A stretch of DNA of 64,000 bases from an uncultured Alphaproteobacteria bacterium (GCA_902615745.1 CACMQB010000004.1:62001-126000), one strand, 5' to 3'; positions 1 through 9,284 are shown, numbered from the stretch's first letter. Notes: generated from the sequence alone by a model not told the origin. Numbers and translations: made by a program.

Positions 1-189
1 CTCTAAAGTTTCACCCTGGTCACCACCAGAAAATCGAGCTGTTGATTCAACAGCTGTACCAGTCATTTGTGCAATCATTTGTTCTACTGGGCCACCTGGA
101 ACAATTTGAATTATTGCAAAATTTATAATCATTATCCCAAAAAGAGTTGGGATAATTAAAAGAAGCCTTTTTATTAAGTACGCACCCAT
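1..189 (-). CDS. yejB: Peptide/microcin C ABC transporter permease YejB-like, C-terminus cut by window edge
   Basis: The first 63 codons of a leftward gene are present; the rest lies outside the window. The protein opens with [20 protein letters not shown], a single hydrophobic helix (about residues 5-29), followed by [10 protein letters not shown], which is the usual start of the YejB/DppB permease family. Members are inner-membrane channel subunits of importers for peptides or microcin C-like compounds. It starts 39 bases downstream of a family 5 binding protein on the same strand, which is the yejA-yejB order, so the two are probably one operon. The frame is open to base 1. Confidence 0.85.
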   Translation of the reverse strand, partial: MGAYLIKRLLLIIPTLFGIMIINFAIIQIVPGGPVEQMIAQMTGTAVESTARFSGGDQGETLE

Positions 190-228
190 ATTGTGCTATT
201 TTATATTATTTCTAATAAACTTTAATAA

Positions 229-2055
229 TTAGTTTGATGTTCTATTTGACTGGATTGTTTCAAATTTATTCTGATTAATCCACCATGTATCAAAGCCTAA
301 AGAATATTTTGGTTTTATTTTTGGTTGATCAAAAAAATCCCAATATAAAACTCTATATGATGAAATATGCCATTGAGGAATAACATAGTAATTCCATAGA
401 AGAACACGATCAAGAGCTTTGGTTATTGTAATTAATTCTTCTCTATCACTAGCATTAATTAGACTTTCAATTAATCCATCTACAGCATAATTTTTAATAC
501 CAACAACATTTCTAGAGCCATCAGTGTCTGCTGCATTAGAGCCCCAAAAATTTCTTTGCTCATTACCTGGTGATAATGATTGTCCAAATGTTTGCACAAC
601 CATATCAAAATCAAAAGTTTCCATTCTTTTTTGATATTGCGCACTATCGATTGTTCTTACCTCAGCAATTATTCCCAATTTTTCAAGATTATCTTTAAAT
701 GGAAAAACTATTCTTTCAAAAGCTGGCGATCGTAATAAGATTTCAAATTCAAAAGGTTCTTTTGTACTAGAATGTAAAAGTTTACCATCAACTAATTCCC
801 ATCCAGATTCTTCTAAAAGTTTTGAAGCTTCTTGCAATTGCATCCTCATATAACCAGAACCATCTGTGACCGGATTTGTATACTCTTCTGTAAATACTTC
901 TTTTGGTAGTACATCAAAATATGGATTTAAATAATTTAATTCTTCTTTTGAAGGAAGACCAGAGGAAGCAAGTTCAGAATTTTCAAAAAAGCTATCTGTT
1001 CTTTTATATGCATCAAAAAATAAATTTTTATTAGACCACTCAAAATCAAAAGCATAAGAAAGAGCTTTTCTTACTCTTCTATCTTTAAATTTATCTTTTC
1101 TAATATTAAATGCAAAACCTTGCATACCTTGTGGATTTTCATGACTTATTAATTCTTTTTTAATTAAGCCTTCATTCACTGCGTTTATATCATACGCAGT
1201 TGCCCACTCTTTTGATGAATTTTCAGAGAAGAAATCAATCTCACCAGATTTAAAAGCTTCTCTTTCAATACCTCTGTCTTTGTAATAATCATATCTAATT
1301 GTGCCAAAGTTATCTTTACCAATTTTAATTGGTATTGATGCATCAAAACCCCAATAATTTTGATCTAGTTCGTAGGTAATTGATCTTCCACTATCAAATG
1401 ATTTAATCTTATATGGACCACTTCCAATTGGTATTTCCAGAGATGTTTCTTCAAAGTTTTTATTTTCCCAATAATGTTTTGGTAGTACAGGTAGTTGACC
1501 AACAATTAACACTAATTCTTTATTCGTGTTTGTTGTAAAATTAAATCTAACTTTATTTTCTTGTTCTTTAATTACTTCTTTTACATCTCCATAGTAGTAT
1601 TTATAAAATGGGTGGCCTTTTTCCATTAAGGTATTAAATGTCCAAATAACATCGTCAGCTGTAATTTTTTTCCCATCGTGCCAATACGCTTCGTTTCTTA
1701 ATGTAAATGAAACCCAAGATCTATCATCTGGCCATTCAATCATTTCTGCCAATAAACCGTATTCCGTAAATGCTTCATCGCTTGATCCCGTTGTTAATGT
1801 TTCATATAATCCTCCAATTCCAGCAGCGGAGGTACCTTTTAAAATAAATGGATTGAAACTGTCATAGGTTCCAATGGCACTTCTTACTATTGAACCACCT
1901 TTGAATGAATTTGGATTAATATATTCAACATTTTCAAAATCTTTCGAGTATTTTGGCTCACCATGCATTGCAATTGCATGTGATATATTACTATTTGCTT
2001 GTGCTTTTAATTGAAAAATTAGAGTAAACGTAAAGATCAAAGCGAGTATTTTCAT
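229..2055 (-). CDS. yejA: Extracellular solute-binding protein family 5, YejA-like
   Basis: Periplasmic binding protein of an oligopeptide-type ABC importer, 608 residues. It has a Sec signal peptide (hydrophobic residues 3-18, likely cleavage after QAQA near residue 20) and then the family 5 fold, including ITADDVIWTFNTL and GSGPYKIKSFDSGRSITYEL. The long form and the AMHGEPKYSKDFENVEYINP start resemble YejA rather than DppA. It lies just upstream of a yejB-like permease. Substrate is inferred to be short peptides; the sequence does not fix it. Confidence 0.88.
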   Translation of the reverse strand: MKILALIFTFTLIFQLKAQANSNISHAIAMHGEPKYSKDFENVEYINPNSFKGGSIVRSAIGTYDSFNPFILKGTSAAGIGGLYETLTTGSSDEAFTEYGLLAEMIEWPDDRSWVSFTLRNEAYWHDGKKITADDVIWTFNTLMEKGHPFYKYYYGDVKEVIKEQENKVRFNFTTNTNKELVLIVGQLPVLPKHYWENKNFEETSLEIPIGSGPYKIKSFDSGRSITYELDQNYWGFDASIPIKIGKDNFGTIRYDYYKDRGIEREAFKSGEIDFFSENSSKEWATAYDINAVNEGLIKKELISHENPQGMQGFAFNIRKDKFKDRRVRKALSYAFDFEWSNKNLFFDAYKRTDSFFENSELASSGLPSKEELNYLNPYFDVLPKEVFTEEYTNPVTDGSGYMRMQLQEASKLLEESGWELVDGKLLHSSTKEPFEFEILLRSPAFERIVFPFKDNLEKLGIIAEVRTIDSAQYQKRMETFDFDMVVQTFGQSLSPGNEQRNFWGSNAADTDGSRNVVGIKNYAVDGLIESLINASDREELITITKALDRVLLWNYYVIPQWHISSYRVLYWDFFDQPKIKPKYSLGFDTWWINQNKFETIQSNRTSN

Positions 2056-2096
2056 ATTTGTAATATATGTCGATTTATTAAAAATTAAAATAAATT

Positions 2097-2870
2097 TTAG
2101 TTTATTAATTTAATTATTTCATCATGAAGCGAGCTTGTACTGGAAGCAACTAAACTGCCATCTGAGTCTAAAGATATATCTTGTCCAAACTTATCCGTAA
2201 TTACTCCACCAGCTCCTTCAATTACATTTACAAGAGCCATATAATCATGCACTTTTAATGTATCTTCTAAAATAATATCAATTAAACCTGAGGCTAACAT
2301 CCCATACATATAACAATCACCACCCAGTCTATAATATCTTGATTTTTCTTTTAGTAATTCTAATCCTTTTCTGATTTGAGGTTCATTAAAATATAATCCT
2401 GATGTAAAAAGATAAGCATCTTTAATTTGTTTAATAGTACTAGTTTGAATATCTTTTCCATTACATTTTGTCTTTTGATTTTTTTCTCCAATCCACCGCT
2501 CACCATGTGCAGGGCAATTAATAATTCCTAAAACTGGTTTTTTGTTATGAAGCAATGCAATTAAATTACCAAAATCTTTATGTCCAGCTATATAACTTCT
2601 TGTTCCATCTATGGGATCTAATACCCATAAAAACTCAGAATCTATTTTTTCATTTTCATACTCTTCACCCAAAATTCCATGATCAGGATATTCTTTTCTT
2701 ATCCTCTCTCTTAATACTTGTTCTGTTTCTTTATCTGCTAAAGTTACAGGACTTTCATCATCTTTAATTTCTATTTCAATTTTGTTTCTAAAATAATGCA
2801 TCGAAGTTTTAGATGCATCATCGGCTAAAGAGTTTGCAAATTTTGAAAACTCTTCTGTATCTATGATCAT
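2097..2870 (-). CDS. Inositol monophosphatase family protein, probable histidinol-phosphatase (HisN type)
   Basis: Mg-dependent phosphatase of the IMPase fold, 257 residues. Metal and substrate motifs are clear: GEE at 68-70, DPIDGTRSYI at 85-94 and VHDYMALVNVIEGAGG near 206-221 in place of the usual WDxAA...EAGG. The short DPIDGTRSY form with the VHDY variant is typical of the HisN-like histidinol-phosphatase branch found in alphaproteobacteria, but inositol-1-phosphatase cannot be excluded. It sits between yejA and the cytochrome c gene with only nine bases to the latter, so it may be co-transcribed with it. Confidence 0.75.
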   Translation of the reverse strand: MIIDTEEFSKFANSLADDASKTSMHYFRNKIEIEIKDDESPVTLADKETEQVLRERIRKEYPDHGILGEEYENEKIDSEFLWVLDPIDGTRSYIAGHKDFGNLIALLHNKKPVLGIINCPAHGERWIGEKNQKTKCNGKDIQTSTIKQIKDAYLFTSGLYFNEPQIRKGLELLKEKSRYYRLGGDCYMYGMLASGLIDIILEDTLKVHDYMALVNVIEGAGGVITDKFGQDISLDSDGSLVASSTSSLHDEIIKLIN

Positions 2871-2879
2871 TAATTTAGT

Positions 2880-3425
2880 TTATGGAAGTGGTGCTGGATT
2901 ATCTGAGTGCTTTCTTAGGAAATAAACCAAGTCTGCTCTATCTTTTACTTTTTTCAAACCTGCAAAGTTCATTTTTGTACCTTTTATATATTTTTTTGGT
3001 TTATATAAAAATTCTGCTAATTCTTCATATCCCCATTCTCCACCATATTCAGCTAAAGCTTTGGAGTATGCAAAACCTTCAACATTTGCTTTTGGTCTAT
3101 TTATAATATTCCATAAGTGTGGACCTACTTTATTTGCACTACCTTTTTCGTAATTATGGCACGTAGCACATTTTTTGAATAATTTTTCTCCATTATCGAG
3201 AGAAGCACTTACTAATAACATTGAAATTGGCTCAATTACTTCTTCTTTTTTTTCTACTACTCCAACACCAGTAGAATCCTCTGGAACGTCTATTTTATAA
3301 GCTGTTTCTTTCTTTTCATCATGATCAATATTAATGACTAAATCTCCAAAATGCCCAATAAGAGTAACAATTAAGACTGCTAATATAATAGATGCTAAAA
3401 TTTTATTAACTTCAAGCCCAGACAT
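2880..3425 (-). CDS. cycM: Membrane-anchored c-type cytochrome (CycM/cytochrome c552-like)
   Basis: Electron carrier of 181 residues with an N-terminal uncleaved membrane anchor (about residues 10-28), an acidic linker and one class I haem c domain. The haem site is CATCH at 86-90 and the likely axial methionine is M152 in GTKMNFAG; GPHLWNI follows the haem site as in cytochrome c2/CycM proteins. I chose the ATG at 3425 because a longer reading frame runs back to 3713, over the kdsB gene, with no cytochrome features. A start at 3437 is also possible. CycM-type proteins pass electrons from the bc1 complex to the terminal oxidase. Divergent from kdsB, 91 bases apart. Confidence 0.85.
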   Translation of the reverse strand: MSGLEVNKILASIILAVLIVTLIGHFGDLVINIDHDEKKETAYKIDVPEDSTGVGVVEKKEEVIEPISMLLVSASLDNGEKLFKKCATCHNYEKGSANKVGPHLWNIINRPKANVEGFAYSKALAEYGGEWGYEELAEFLYKPKKYIKGTKMNFAGLKKVKDRADLVYFLRKHSDNPAPLP

Positions 3426-3516
3426 GTATAAGTACATATACAGATTTTTTAGAAGAAAGAATATATTTGTCGTAAGTATGAAATTTAAATTCTCTTGCCT
3501 AATTGTCGCATAAATT

Positions 3517-4251
3517 ATGAAAAATGTTGTAATTATACCTTCACGAATGGCTTCCAATAGACTGCCGGGCAAACCATTAATAGCTATAGATGGTATTCCA
3601 ATGATACAACGAGTATGGCAACAAGCAATTGAGTCAAATATTGGAGAAGTGTTTGTTGCATGCTCTGAAATTGAAGTGCACGACTTAATTGTAAGTAATG
3701 GTGGCAAAGCCATTATGACAGATCCAAATCTTCCCTCTGGAACTGATAGAGTTTACTCCGCTTATTTAAAGATAAAAAATAACAAAGACATTGATATAAT
3801 AATCAATCTACAAGGTGATATGCCTCTTATAAATCCAGAACATATTCTTAAAGTCATTAACCCAATAAAAAGAAATTTTACCATTGGCACACTCGCAACA
3901 AACCTACATGATAATGAATTAAATAATCCCAATGTAACAAAAGTTGAAGTTGATTTTAAAAAAAATGAAACAGCGCAGGCGTTAAGTTTTTACAGAGAAG
4001 TTACGATAGAAAATAAAAACTTATACCATCATGTTGGTATCTATAGTTATACTCCAGATTCAATAAATACATTTATTAATCTACCTAAATCAAAAAATGA
4101 AATAGATCTAAGTTTAGAACAGATGAGAGCTATGGATTCTAACATTCCAATTGGAGTTACGTATGTTCCTGAAGTTCCAATGAGTGTAGATACAAAAGAG
4201 GATTTAATAAACATTGAAACTAATATAAGAGAGCACAATGATAAAAGTTGA
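3517..4251 (+). CDS. kdsB: 3-deoxy-manno-octulosonate cytidylyltransferase
   Basis: Activates Kdo as CMP-Kdo for lipopolysaccharide core assembly in the cytoplasm. The 244 residues match the family length. The N-terminus has IIPSRMASNRLPGKPL, the nucleotide-binding signature of KdsB, followed by INLQGDMPLI, the family NxQGDxP motif, and HHVGIYSYTPDSI. Its end overlaps the start of pheA by 14 bases, so the two are translationally coupled although their pathways are unrelated. Presence implies an outer membrane with Kdo-containing LPS. Confidence 0.95.
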   Translation: MKNVVIIPSRMASNRLPGKPLIAIDGIPMIQRVWQQAIESNIGEVFVACSEIEVHDLIVSNGGKAIMTDPNLPSGTDRVYSAYLKIKNNKDIDIIINLQGDMPLINPEHILKVINPIKRNFTIGTLATNLHDNELNNPNVTKVEVDFKKNETAQALSFYREVTIENKNLYHHVGIYSYTPDSINTFINLPKSKNEIDLSLEQMRAMDSNIPIGVTYVPEVPMSVDTKEDLINIETNIREHNDKS

Positions 4252-5080
4252 TAGTTTTTCATTTCAAGGTGTAAATGGTGCTTATAGTGAACAAGCTGGA
4301 AAAAATATTTTTCCAAACGCAACAAGTATACCGTGTGCAACTTTTGAAGATATGTTTGAACATGTTAGATCTGGAAAATCTGAAGCAGCAATGGTTCCAA
4401 TAGAAAACTCTCTTGCAGGAAGAGTAGCGGATACTCAAAGATTGATACCTGACTCTGATTTAAAAATAACTTATGAATATTTTCATGAAGTAAATCATAA
4501 CTTACTTGGAATTAGAGGTGCAAAAATCTCAGATATCAAAAGAATAAGAAGTCATGAACAGGGAATTGCCCAATGTCGAAACAAAATTTTAAAACTAGAT
4601 AAGCAAATGATTGTTGAAGCTGATACAGCTGGATCTGCTAAATTAATTTCAGAGTTAAATAATATTGAAGATGGAGCTATCGCATCTGAACTTGCTGCTG
4701 ATATATATGATCTTGATATATTGGAAAAAAATTTCCAAGATACTCAAAATAACGTAACTCGATTTCTTGTTATGCAAAAAAATTTATTAGATATAAATCT
4801 AGAAACAAAGGATATCCTTACAACATTAGTATTTACAGTTAGAAGTATTCCAGCAGTTTTGTACAAATGTCTTGGTGGATTTGCTAGTAATGGTGTTAAC
4901 ATAACTAAGCTTGAGAGTTACATTCACCCACAGGGTTTTGATGTTGCACAATTTTATATAGATTTTGAGGGACATCCTGAGAATACATCTGTAAAATTAG
5001 CACTAGAAGAGATGAAATTTTTTTGTAAGAAGATAGAAATCCTTGGAGTATATGAGAAATCTTCATTCAGGAAAAAATAG
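4238..5080 (+). CDS. pheA: Prephenate dehydratase
   Basis: Converts prephenate to phenylpyruvate in phenylalanine synthesis. The 280-residue protein has an N-terminal PDT domain (FQGVNGAYSEQAG at 7-19, VPIENSLAGRV, and the catalytic TRF in NNVTRFLVM near 172) and a C-terminal ACT domain (about 195-275, with ITKLESYIHPQ) that in relatives senses phenylalanine. There is no chorismate mutase domain, as usual in alphaproteobacteria. The gene overlaps kdsB upstream and its stop codon is the left arm of an AT-rich hairpin ahead of the SRP RNA gene. Confidence 0.95.
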   Translation: MIKVDSFSFQGVNGAYSEQAGKNIFPNATSIPCATFEDMFEHVRSGKSEAAMVPIENSLAGRVADTQRLIPDSDLKITYEYFHEVNHNLLGIRGAKISDIKRIRSHEQGIAQCRNKILKLDKQMIVEADTAGSAKLISELNNIEDGAIASELAADIYDLDILEKNFQDTQNNVTRFLVMQKNLLDINLETKDILTTLVFTVRSIPAVLYKCLGGFASNGVNITKLESYIHPQGFDVAQFYIDFEGHPENTSVKLALEEMKFFCKKIEILGVYEKSSFRKK

Positions 5081-5101
5081 ATTTTTTTAAAAAGTCTATT
5101 T
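5075..5101 (+). terminator. Possible AU-rich hairpin terminator after pheA
   Basis: AAATAGA at 5075-5081 pairs with TCTATTT at 5095-5101, and the T run between them can pair with the following A run; a T-rich stretch comes after. The pheA stop codon is inside the left arm. Low GC makes the stem weak, so the call is tentative. Confidence 0.35.
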
Positions 5102-5132
5102 ATATTTTATTTACATTAATGTTATATTGCTA

Positions 5133-5222
5133 CAGGGAGGATTGAGGGCAAATAAATTGCTAATCCAGTCAGATCTGAAAAGAAGCAGCTGTAACAATCT
5201 TGTTTGGGTCTCAACTCCTTCC
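5133..5222 (+). ncRNA. ffs: Bacterial small signal recognition particle RNA (4.5S type)
   Basis: The strand carries the conserved SRP RNA hairpin core: CCAGTCAGATCTGAAAAG at 5165-5182 followed by AAGCAGC (5183-5189, the side of the asymmetric loop that binds Ffh) and GTAAC. The ends pair as a long stem: GGGAGGATTGAG near 5135-5146 with CTCAACTCCTTCC at 5210-5222, allowing one bulge. Ffh-RNA SRP targets nascent membrane proteins to FtsY. Location directly before dnaX is a common alphaproteobacterial arrangement. Ends are approximate. A sequence TTATAT at 5122-5127 could be the -10 box. Confidence 0.88.
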
Positions 5223-5232
5223 ATTAATTATA

Positions 5233-6921
5233 ATGACAGAAGAAAAAAAATACAAAGTTTTAGCTAGAAAATACAGACCGCAAAAATTTGAAGATTTAAT
5301 TGGTCAAGAATTATTAGTAAAAATTCTATCAAACGCTATTAATAATGACCGGCTAGCTCACGCATATATTCTAACAGGTGTCAGAGGTGTTGGAAAAACT
5401 ACCACTGCTAGACTTATAGCGATGAGTATTAATTGTAAGAATAGAGATAAAAAAAATTGTGAACCATGTGGAAATTGTGATTCATGCAAATCAACAACTT
5501 TGGACAGTAATCTTGATGTTATTGAGATTGATGCAGCGTCTAATACTGGCGTTGATGACATTAGAGAAATAATTGACAATGTAAAATATAAACCTGTTAT
5601 CGGTGATTATAAAATATTTATAATTGATGAAGTTCATATGCTTTCAAAAAGTGCATTCAATGCACTGCTTAAAACTTTAGAAGAACCACCTGAACATGTT
5701 AAGTTTATTTTTGCCACAACAGAAATTAAAAAAGTACCAATAACTGTTTTATCGAGGTGTCAGAGATTTGATTTACATAGAATAGAAAATAAAATTTTAT
5801 CAGATCATTTATTAAAAATTTCCAAACTAGAAAATATTGATATTGATTTAGACGCTATTTCGTTAATTGTTAGATCGGCAGATGGATCTGTAAGAGATGG
5901 TCTTAGTCTATTAGATCAAGCAATAACTAGCCCAAATGAAAAAATTGACTCGCAAATAGTAATAAGCATGCTGGGATTAGCTGATAGAGAAAAAATATTT
6001 AACTTAGTTGAAATTATTTTAGAAGGAGATGCGCTTGGTGCAATGAACAAGTATAAAGAATTGTATGAATTAGGAGCAGATATAGCAATGATATTTGATG
6101 AACTATTAAACGTAGTACATTTCCTTGTTCAAATAAAAATAGCAGCAGATTTAAAAGATGACATTTATATTCCTGAATTTGAAAGAAATAAGGGAGCTGA
6201 ATTGTCATCAAAAATGACATTAAATAATTTGAATATTATATGGCAAATTTTATTCAAAGGTTATCAAGAACTGCAAAATAGTTCTCATTTATATCAACAT
6301 GGTGAAATGATTATTTTAAGAATTATTTACTTACACGATGGCCCAAATCCTGAAGATCTAATTAAAAAATTGGACAAGGAAGTAGTCGAAAAAAAACCAT
6401 TAAAAAAAAATCTTGAACTGCAAAATGAAACTAATGAAAGTAGCAAAGTACTAAACTTTAATGAAAATAAAAAAGAAATTTTACCAAAAGAAAACGTAGA
6501 TATAAAACATGTTCAAGATTTCAGACATTTTGTCGATATGTTTTTTAAAAATAGAGAAGGATTACTTCATACTAAGCTATACAATGATGTGAAATTAGTC
6601 TCTTTTAAAGAGGGAGAAGTTACCTTAAATACTTCTAAAATTATTGACACTGCCTTTAATAGAACAGTTGCAAAATTAATCTCTAAATGGACAGGAAGAA
6701 TATGGCAGATACATTCATCTACAAGTAATCTTGGAAAAAGTTTACATGATGAGGATATTATTAATCAACAAAAAGAAATTGAAATAATGAAAAATCATCC
6801 AGAAGTAAAAAAAATATTAAATGAATTTCCTGAAAGCAAAATTCACGCTATTACAGAATTAGGTGAAATAAATGATGATGAGACAGATATAAATCAACCA
6901 AAGGTGAAAAAGGAGAAATAA
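5233..6921 (+). CDS. dnaX: DNA polymerase III subunit tau/gamma
   Basis: Clamp-loader ATPase of the replisome, 562 residues from the ATG at 5233. An earlier in-frame ATG at 5200 lies inside the SRP RNA, so I reject it. Domain I shows GVRGVGKTTTARL (Walker A, about 49-61), a four-cysteine zinc site (C68, C76, C79, C85, with C82 also present), IDEVHMLSK (Walker B) and the SRCQRF sensor/arginine-finger region. Domain III ends near residue 375, followed by a Lys/Glu-rich linker and a tau-specific tail. Two A runs (A8 at 6389-6396, A9 at 6402-6410) at the start of the linker may direct a -1 frameshift to TGA at 6414, giving a gamma-like product. The stop overlaps ybaB by one base. Confidence 0.95.
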   Translation: MTEEKKYKVLARKYRPQKFEDLIGQELLVKILSNAINNDRLAHAYILTGVRGVGKTTTARLIAMSINCKNRDKKNCEPCGNCDSCKSTTLDSNLDVIEIDAASNTGVDDIREIIDNVKYKPVIGDYKIFIIDEVHMLSKSAFNALLKTLEEPPEHVKFIFATTEIKKVPITVLSRCQRFDLHRIENKILSDHLLKISKLENIDIDLDAISLIVRSADGSVRDGLSLLDQAITSPNEKIDSQIVISMLGLADREKIFNLVEIILEGDALGAMNKYKELYELGADIAMIFDELLNVVHFLVQIKIAADLKDDIYIPEFERNKGAELSSKMTLNNLNIIWQILFKGYQELQNSSHLYQHGEMIILRIIYLHDGPNPEDLIKKLDKEVVEKKPLKKNLELQNETNESSKVLNFNENKKEILPKENVDIKHVQDFRHFVDMFFKNREGLLHTKLYNDVKLVSFKEGEVTLNTSKIIDTAFNRTVAKLISKWTGRIWQIHSSTSNLGKSLHDEDIINQQKEIEIMKNHPEVKKILNEFPESKIHAITELGEINDDETDINQPKVKKEK

Positions 6922-7244
6922 TGGTTAATTTAGGTAATATGATGAAGCAAGCTCAACAGTTGCAAAAAAAAATGGCTGAAGCACAGAATAAACTAAATGA
7001 TATTGAAGTAGAGGGTACTTCTGGCGGAGGCCTTATTAAAGTAACAGCTACAGCAAAAGGTATATTTAAAAGAATTTCAATCGACGATAGCTTGATCAAA
7101 CAAGATGAGAAAGAAATACTTGAAGATCTGATCGTCGCTGCAATAAATGATGCCAAAGAAAAAGGAGAAGCCGCAGCCCAAGAAGAAATGAAAAATCTTA
7201 CAGGTGGTCTACCATTACCTCCAGGAATGAAACTTCCTTTCTAA
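6921..7244 (+). CDS. ybaB: Nucleoid-associated protein, YbaB/EbfC family
   Basis: Small DNA-binding dimer of 107 residues. The family pattern is complete: MMKQAQQLQKKMAEAQNKL helix, then GTSGGGLIKVTATAKG and a C-terminal GGLPLPPGMKLPF tail. Starts on the last base of the dnaX stop and is followed two bases later by recR, the classic dnaX-ybaB-recR operon. The function in relatives is nucleoid binding; a link to recombinational repair is inferred from operon membership. Confidence 0.95.
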   Translation: MVNLGNMMKQAQQLQKKMAEAQNKLNDIEVEGTSGGGLIKVTATAKGIFKRISIDDSLIKQDEKEILEDLIVAAINDAKEKGEAAAQEEMKNLTGGLPLPPGMKLPF

Positions 7245-7246
7245 AA

Positions 7247-7846
7247 ATGGAGCAATCCCCTATAGATAAATTAATAAATGATATTTCAAAACTTCCAGGA
7301 TTAGGAAGAAGATCGGCGCAAAGAATTGCTCTTTTTTTATTAAAAAATAAAGATAAAAATCTATCTCCTTTAATTGAGAGTTTAAATTTATCTTATAATA
7401 AAATTATTGAGTGTTCAGAATGTGGAAATATAGACATGGTAAATCCATGCAATATTTGTACAAATCCTAAAAGGGATAAAGCAACAATTTGTGTTGTTGA
7501 GGATGTGTCAGATTTGTGGACATTAGAAAAAGTAGGATTTTATCGTGGCCTCTATAATGTTTTAGGTGGTTCCTTATCAGCGATTCAAGGCATAGGAACT
7601 GATGAATTGAAAATAGAACATCTACTAAAGAGGATTGAAACAAACAATGTTAAAGAAATTATTCTTGCCTTAAGTACAACTATGGAAGGACAAACAACAT
7701 CTTTTGTAATTGCAGATAAACTAGAAAAATTTAAAGATCTAAATGTAACAAGACTTGCACAAGGAATCCCTATGGGTGGAGAAGTACACTACTTAGATGA
7801 AAACACATTAAATACAGCATTCCAATCTAGAAAAAAAATTACATAA
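7247..7846 (+). CDS. recR: Recombination mediator RecR
   Basis: With RecO, loads RecA on single-stranded DNA at gaps. The 199 residues include the N-terminal helix-hairpin-helix (KLPGLGRRSAQRIALFLL), a C4 zinc finger (CSECGNIDMVNPCNIC, about 57-72), the Toprim domain beginning CVVEDVSD, and the C-terminal TRLAQGIPMGGEVHYLDE motif. Third gene of dnaX-ybaB-recR; six bases from def. Confidence 0.96.
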   Translation: MEQSPIDKLINDISKLPGLGRRSAQRIALFLLKNKDKNLSPLIESLNLSYNKIIECSECGNIDMVNPCNICTNPKRDKATICVVEDVSDLWTLEKVGFYRGLYNVLGGSLSAIQGIGTDELKIEHLLKRIETNNVKEIILALSTTMEGQTTSFVIADKLEKFKDLNVTRLAQGIPMGGEVHYLDENTLNTAFQSRKKIT

Positions 7847-7852
7847 ATAAAA

Positions 7853-8371
7853 ATGGATAAATTACTTTACGTACCAAATCCACTATTACGCCAAAAAGCA
7901 GATAAAATTCAGTCTGTTGGAATTAAGGAAAAAGAAATTGCCAAAAAAATGATGCAAATAATGATAAAAGCACCTGGCGTAGGTTTAGCAGCAAATCAAA
8001 TTGGAATTCTAAAACAAATTGTGACTATATTTTTTGTAGATCAAGAGACTAATAAAGAAACACAATATACATTATTTAACCCAAATATTGTTTCATACTC
8101 TCAAGAAAAAATTATTATGGAAGAGGGTTGTTTATCTCTTCCTGAACAATTTGCAGATATTGAGAGACCTCAAAATATAGTAGTCGAGTATTTAGATGAA
8201 AATAACAAACAAATAACAAAAGAAGTTAGTGGCGTGGAATCAAGAATTTTACAACATGAAATTGATCATCTCTCTGGAAAGTTATTTGTAGATTATCTTT
8301 CTTCATTAAAAAGGAATATAATGATTAAAAAAGTACAAAAATTTTTAAAAAAAAAAAATAATGAAAGATAA
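7853..8371 (+). CDS. def: Peptide deformylase
   Basis: Removes the formyl group from the N-terminal methionine of new proteins. All three metal-site motifs are present in the 172 residues: GVGLAANQIG, EEGCLSLPE (Cys ligand) and QHEIDHLSG (HExxH-type). The last eleven bases overlap fmt, which adds the same formyl group to initiator tRNA; def-fmt pairing is the standard arrangement. Confidence 0.96.
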   Translation: MDKLLYVPNPLLRQKADKIQSVGIKEKEIAKKMMQIMIKAPGVGLAANQIGILKQIVTIFFVDQETNKETQYTLFNPNIVSYSQEKIIMEEGCLSLPEQFADIERPQNIVVEYLDENNKQITKEVSGVESRILQHEIDHLSGKLFVDYLSSLKRNIMIKKVQKFLKKKNNER

Positions 8372-9284
8372 AAAAATAATTTTTATGGGTTCACCTAAAA
8401 TAGCATCTGACTATCTTGAGGCTTTAATTAAAAGTAATTTCATAATTTCTGCAGTATTTTCACAACCCCCAAAAAAGAAATCTAGAGGAATGAAAATAAT
8501 TGAATCTGAAGTCCATCAAATTGCAAATAAAAATAACATTGAAGTTTTTTGTCCAAATATATTTGATAAAGATACTATTGAGACAGTGAAAAAATTAAAT
8601 CCTGATTTAATTATTGTCATGGCATATGGTAAAATATTGCCAAAAGATATTTTAGATTTACCTCCATTTGGTTGTATCAATATCCATGTTTCTTTGTTGC
8701 CTAGATGGAGGGGTGCAGCCCCAATAGAGCATTCTCTAATGAATGGTGATAAAGAGACTGGTATATCAATAATACAGCTAATCGAAAAATTAGATGCTGG
8801 ACCAATTATTAATCAAAAAAAAGTAGATATAGAAGATGATTGTAATAAAAATGAATTAAGTCAAAAATTAACAGAGGTTGGAATCAAATTATTAGTGAAA
8901 ACTATTCCTCTTATATTTGATAAAAAAATTTCCTATTCTGATCAGGATGATAATGATGCAACATATGCAAATAAAATTTCTTCACTAAACAGAAAAATTA
9001 ATTTTAATAAAACTGTAAATGAAGTTTTAAACCTTATAAGAGCACATTCACCTAAACCTGGTGCTTGGTTTACTATACAAAATGAAAGAATTAAAATCAT
9101 TAAAGCAAGAAAATCAAATTCTAGTGGTAATGCATCGACAATTCTTAACGAGACATTTGATATTGGGTGCAATGATGGAAGTATTGAACCACTAATTTTA
9201 CAAAGAGAAGGCAAAATTGCTATTTCTAAAGATGATTTTCTTCGGGGATATAGTTTTAAGGTTAACGAAGTAATAAATGCCTAA
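8361..9284 (+). CDS. fmt: Methionyl-tRNA formyltransferase
   Basis: Transfers formyl from 10-formyl-THF to Met-tRNA(fMet). The 307 residues contain the formyltransferase N-domain with IIFMGSPKIASDYL and the signature INIHVSLLPRWRGAAPIE (Asn-His-catalytic region), then GISIIQLIEKLDAGPI, and a C-terminal domain with SPKPGAWFTI. Starts inside def and ends eight bases inside truA; all three look co-transcribed. Confidence 0.95.
   Translation: MKDKKIIFMGSPKIASDYLEALIKSNFIISAVFSQPPKKKSRGMKIIESEVHQIANKNNIEVFCPNIFDKDTIETVKKLNPDLIIVMAYGKILPKDILDLPPFGCINIHVSLLPRWRGAAPIEHSLMNGDKETGISIIQLIEKLDAGPIINQKKVDIEDDCNKNELSQKLTEVGIKLLVKTIPLIFDKKISYSDQDDNDATYANKISSLNRKINFNKTVNEVLNLIRAHSPKPGAWFTIQNERIKIIKARKSNSSGNASTILNETFDIGCNDGSIEPLILQREGKIAISKDDFLRGYSFKVNEVINA

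Noticed and set aside
2555-3106. Plus-strand frames opposite the phosphatase and cytochrome genes
   Set aside because: Leu/Phe-rich antisense shadows without recognisable domains or ribosome sites.
3426-3713. Longer N-terminus for the cytochrome c gene
   Set aside because: The extension runs antisense through kdsB and has no cytochrome or signal features; the anchor helix starts after the ATG at 3425.
5200-5232. Upstream start of dnaX
   Set aside because: It falls inside the SRP RNA and adds residues not found in DnaX; MTEEKKYKVLARKYRP is the family start.
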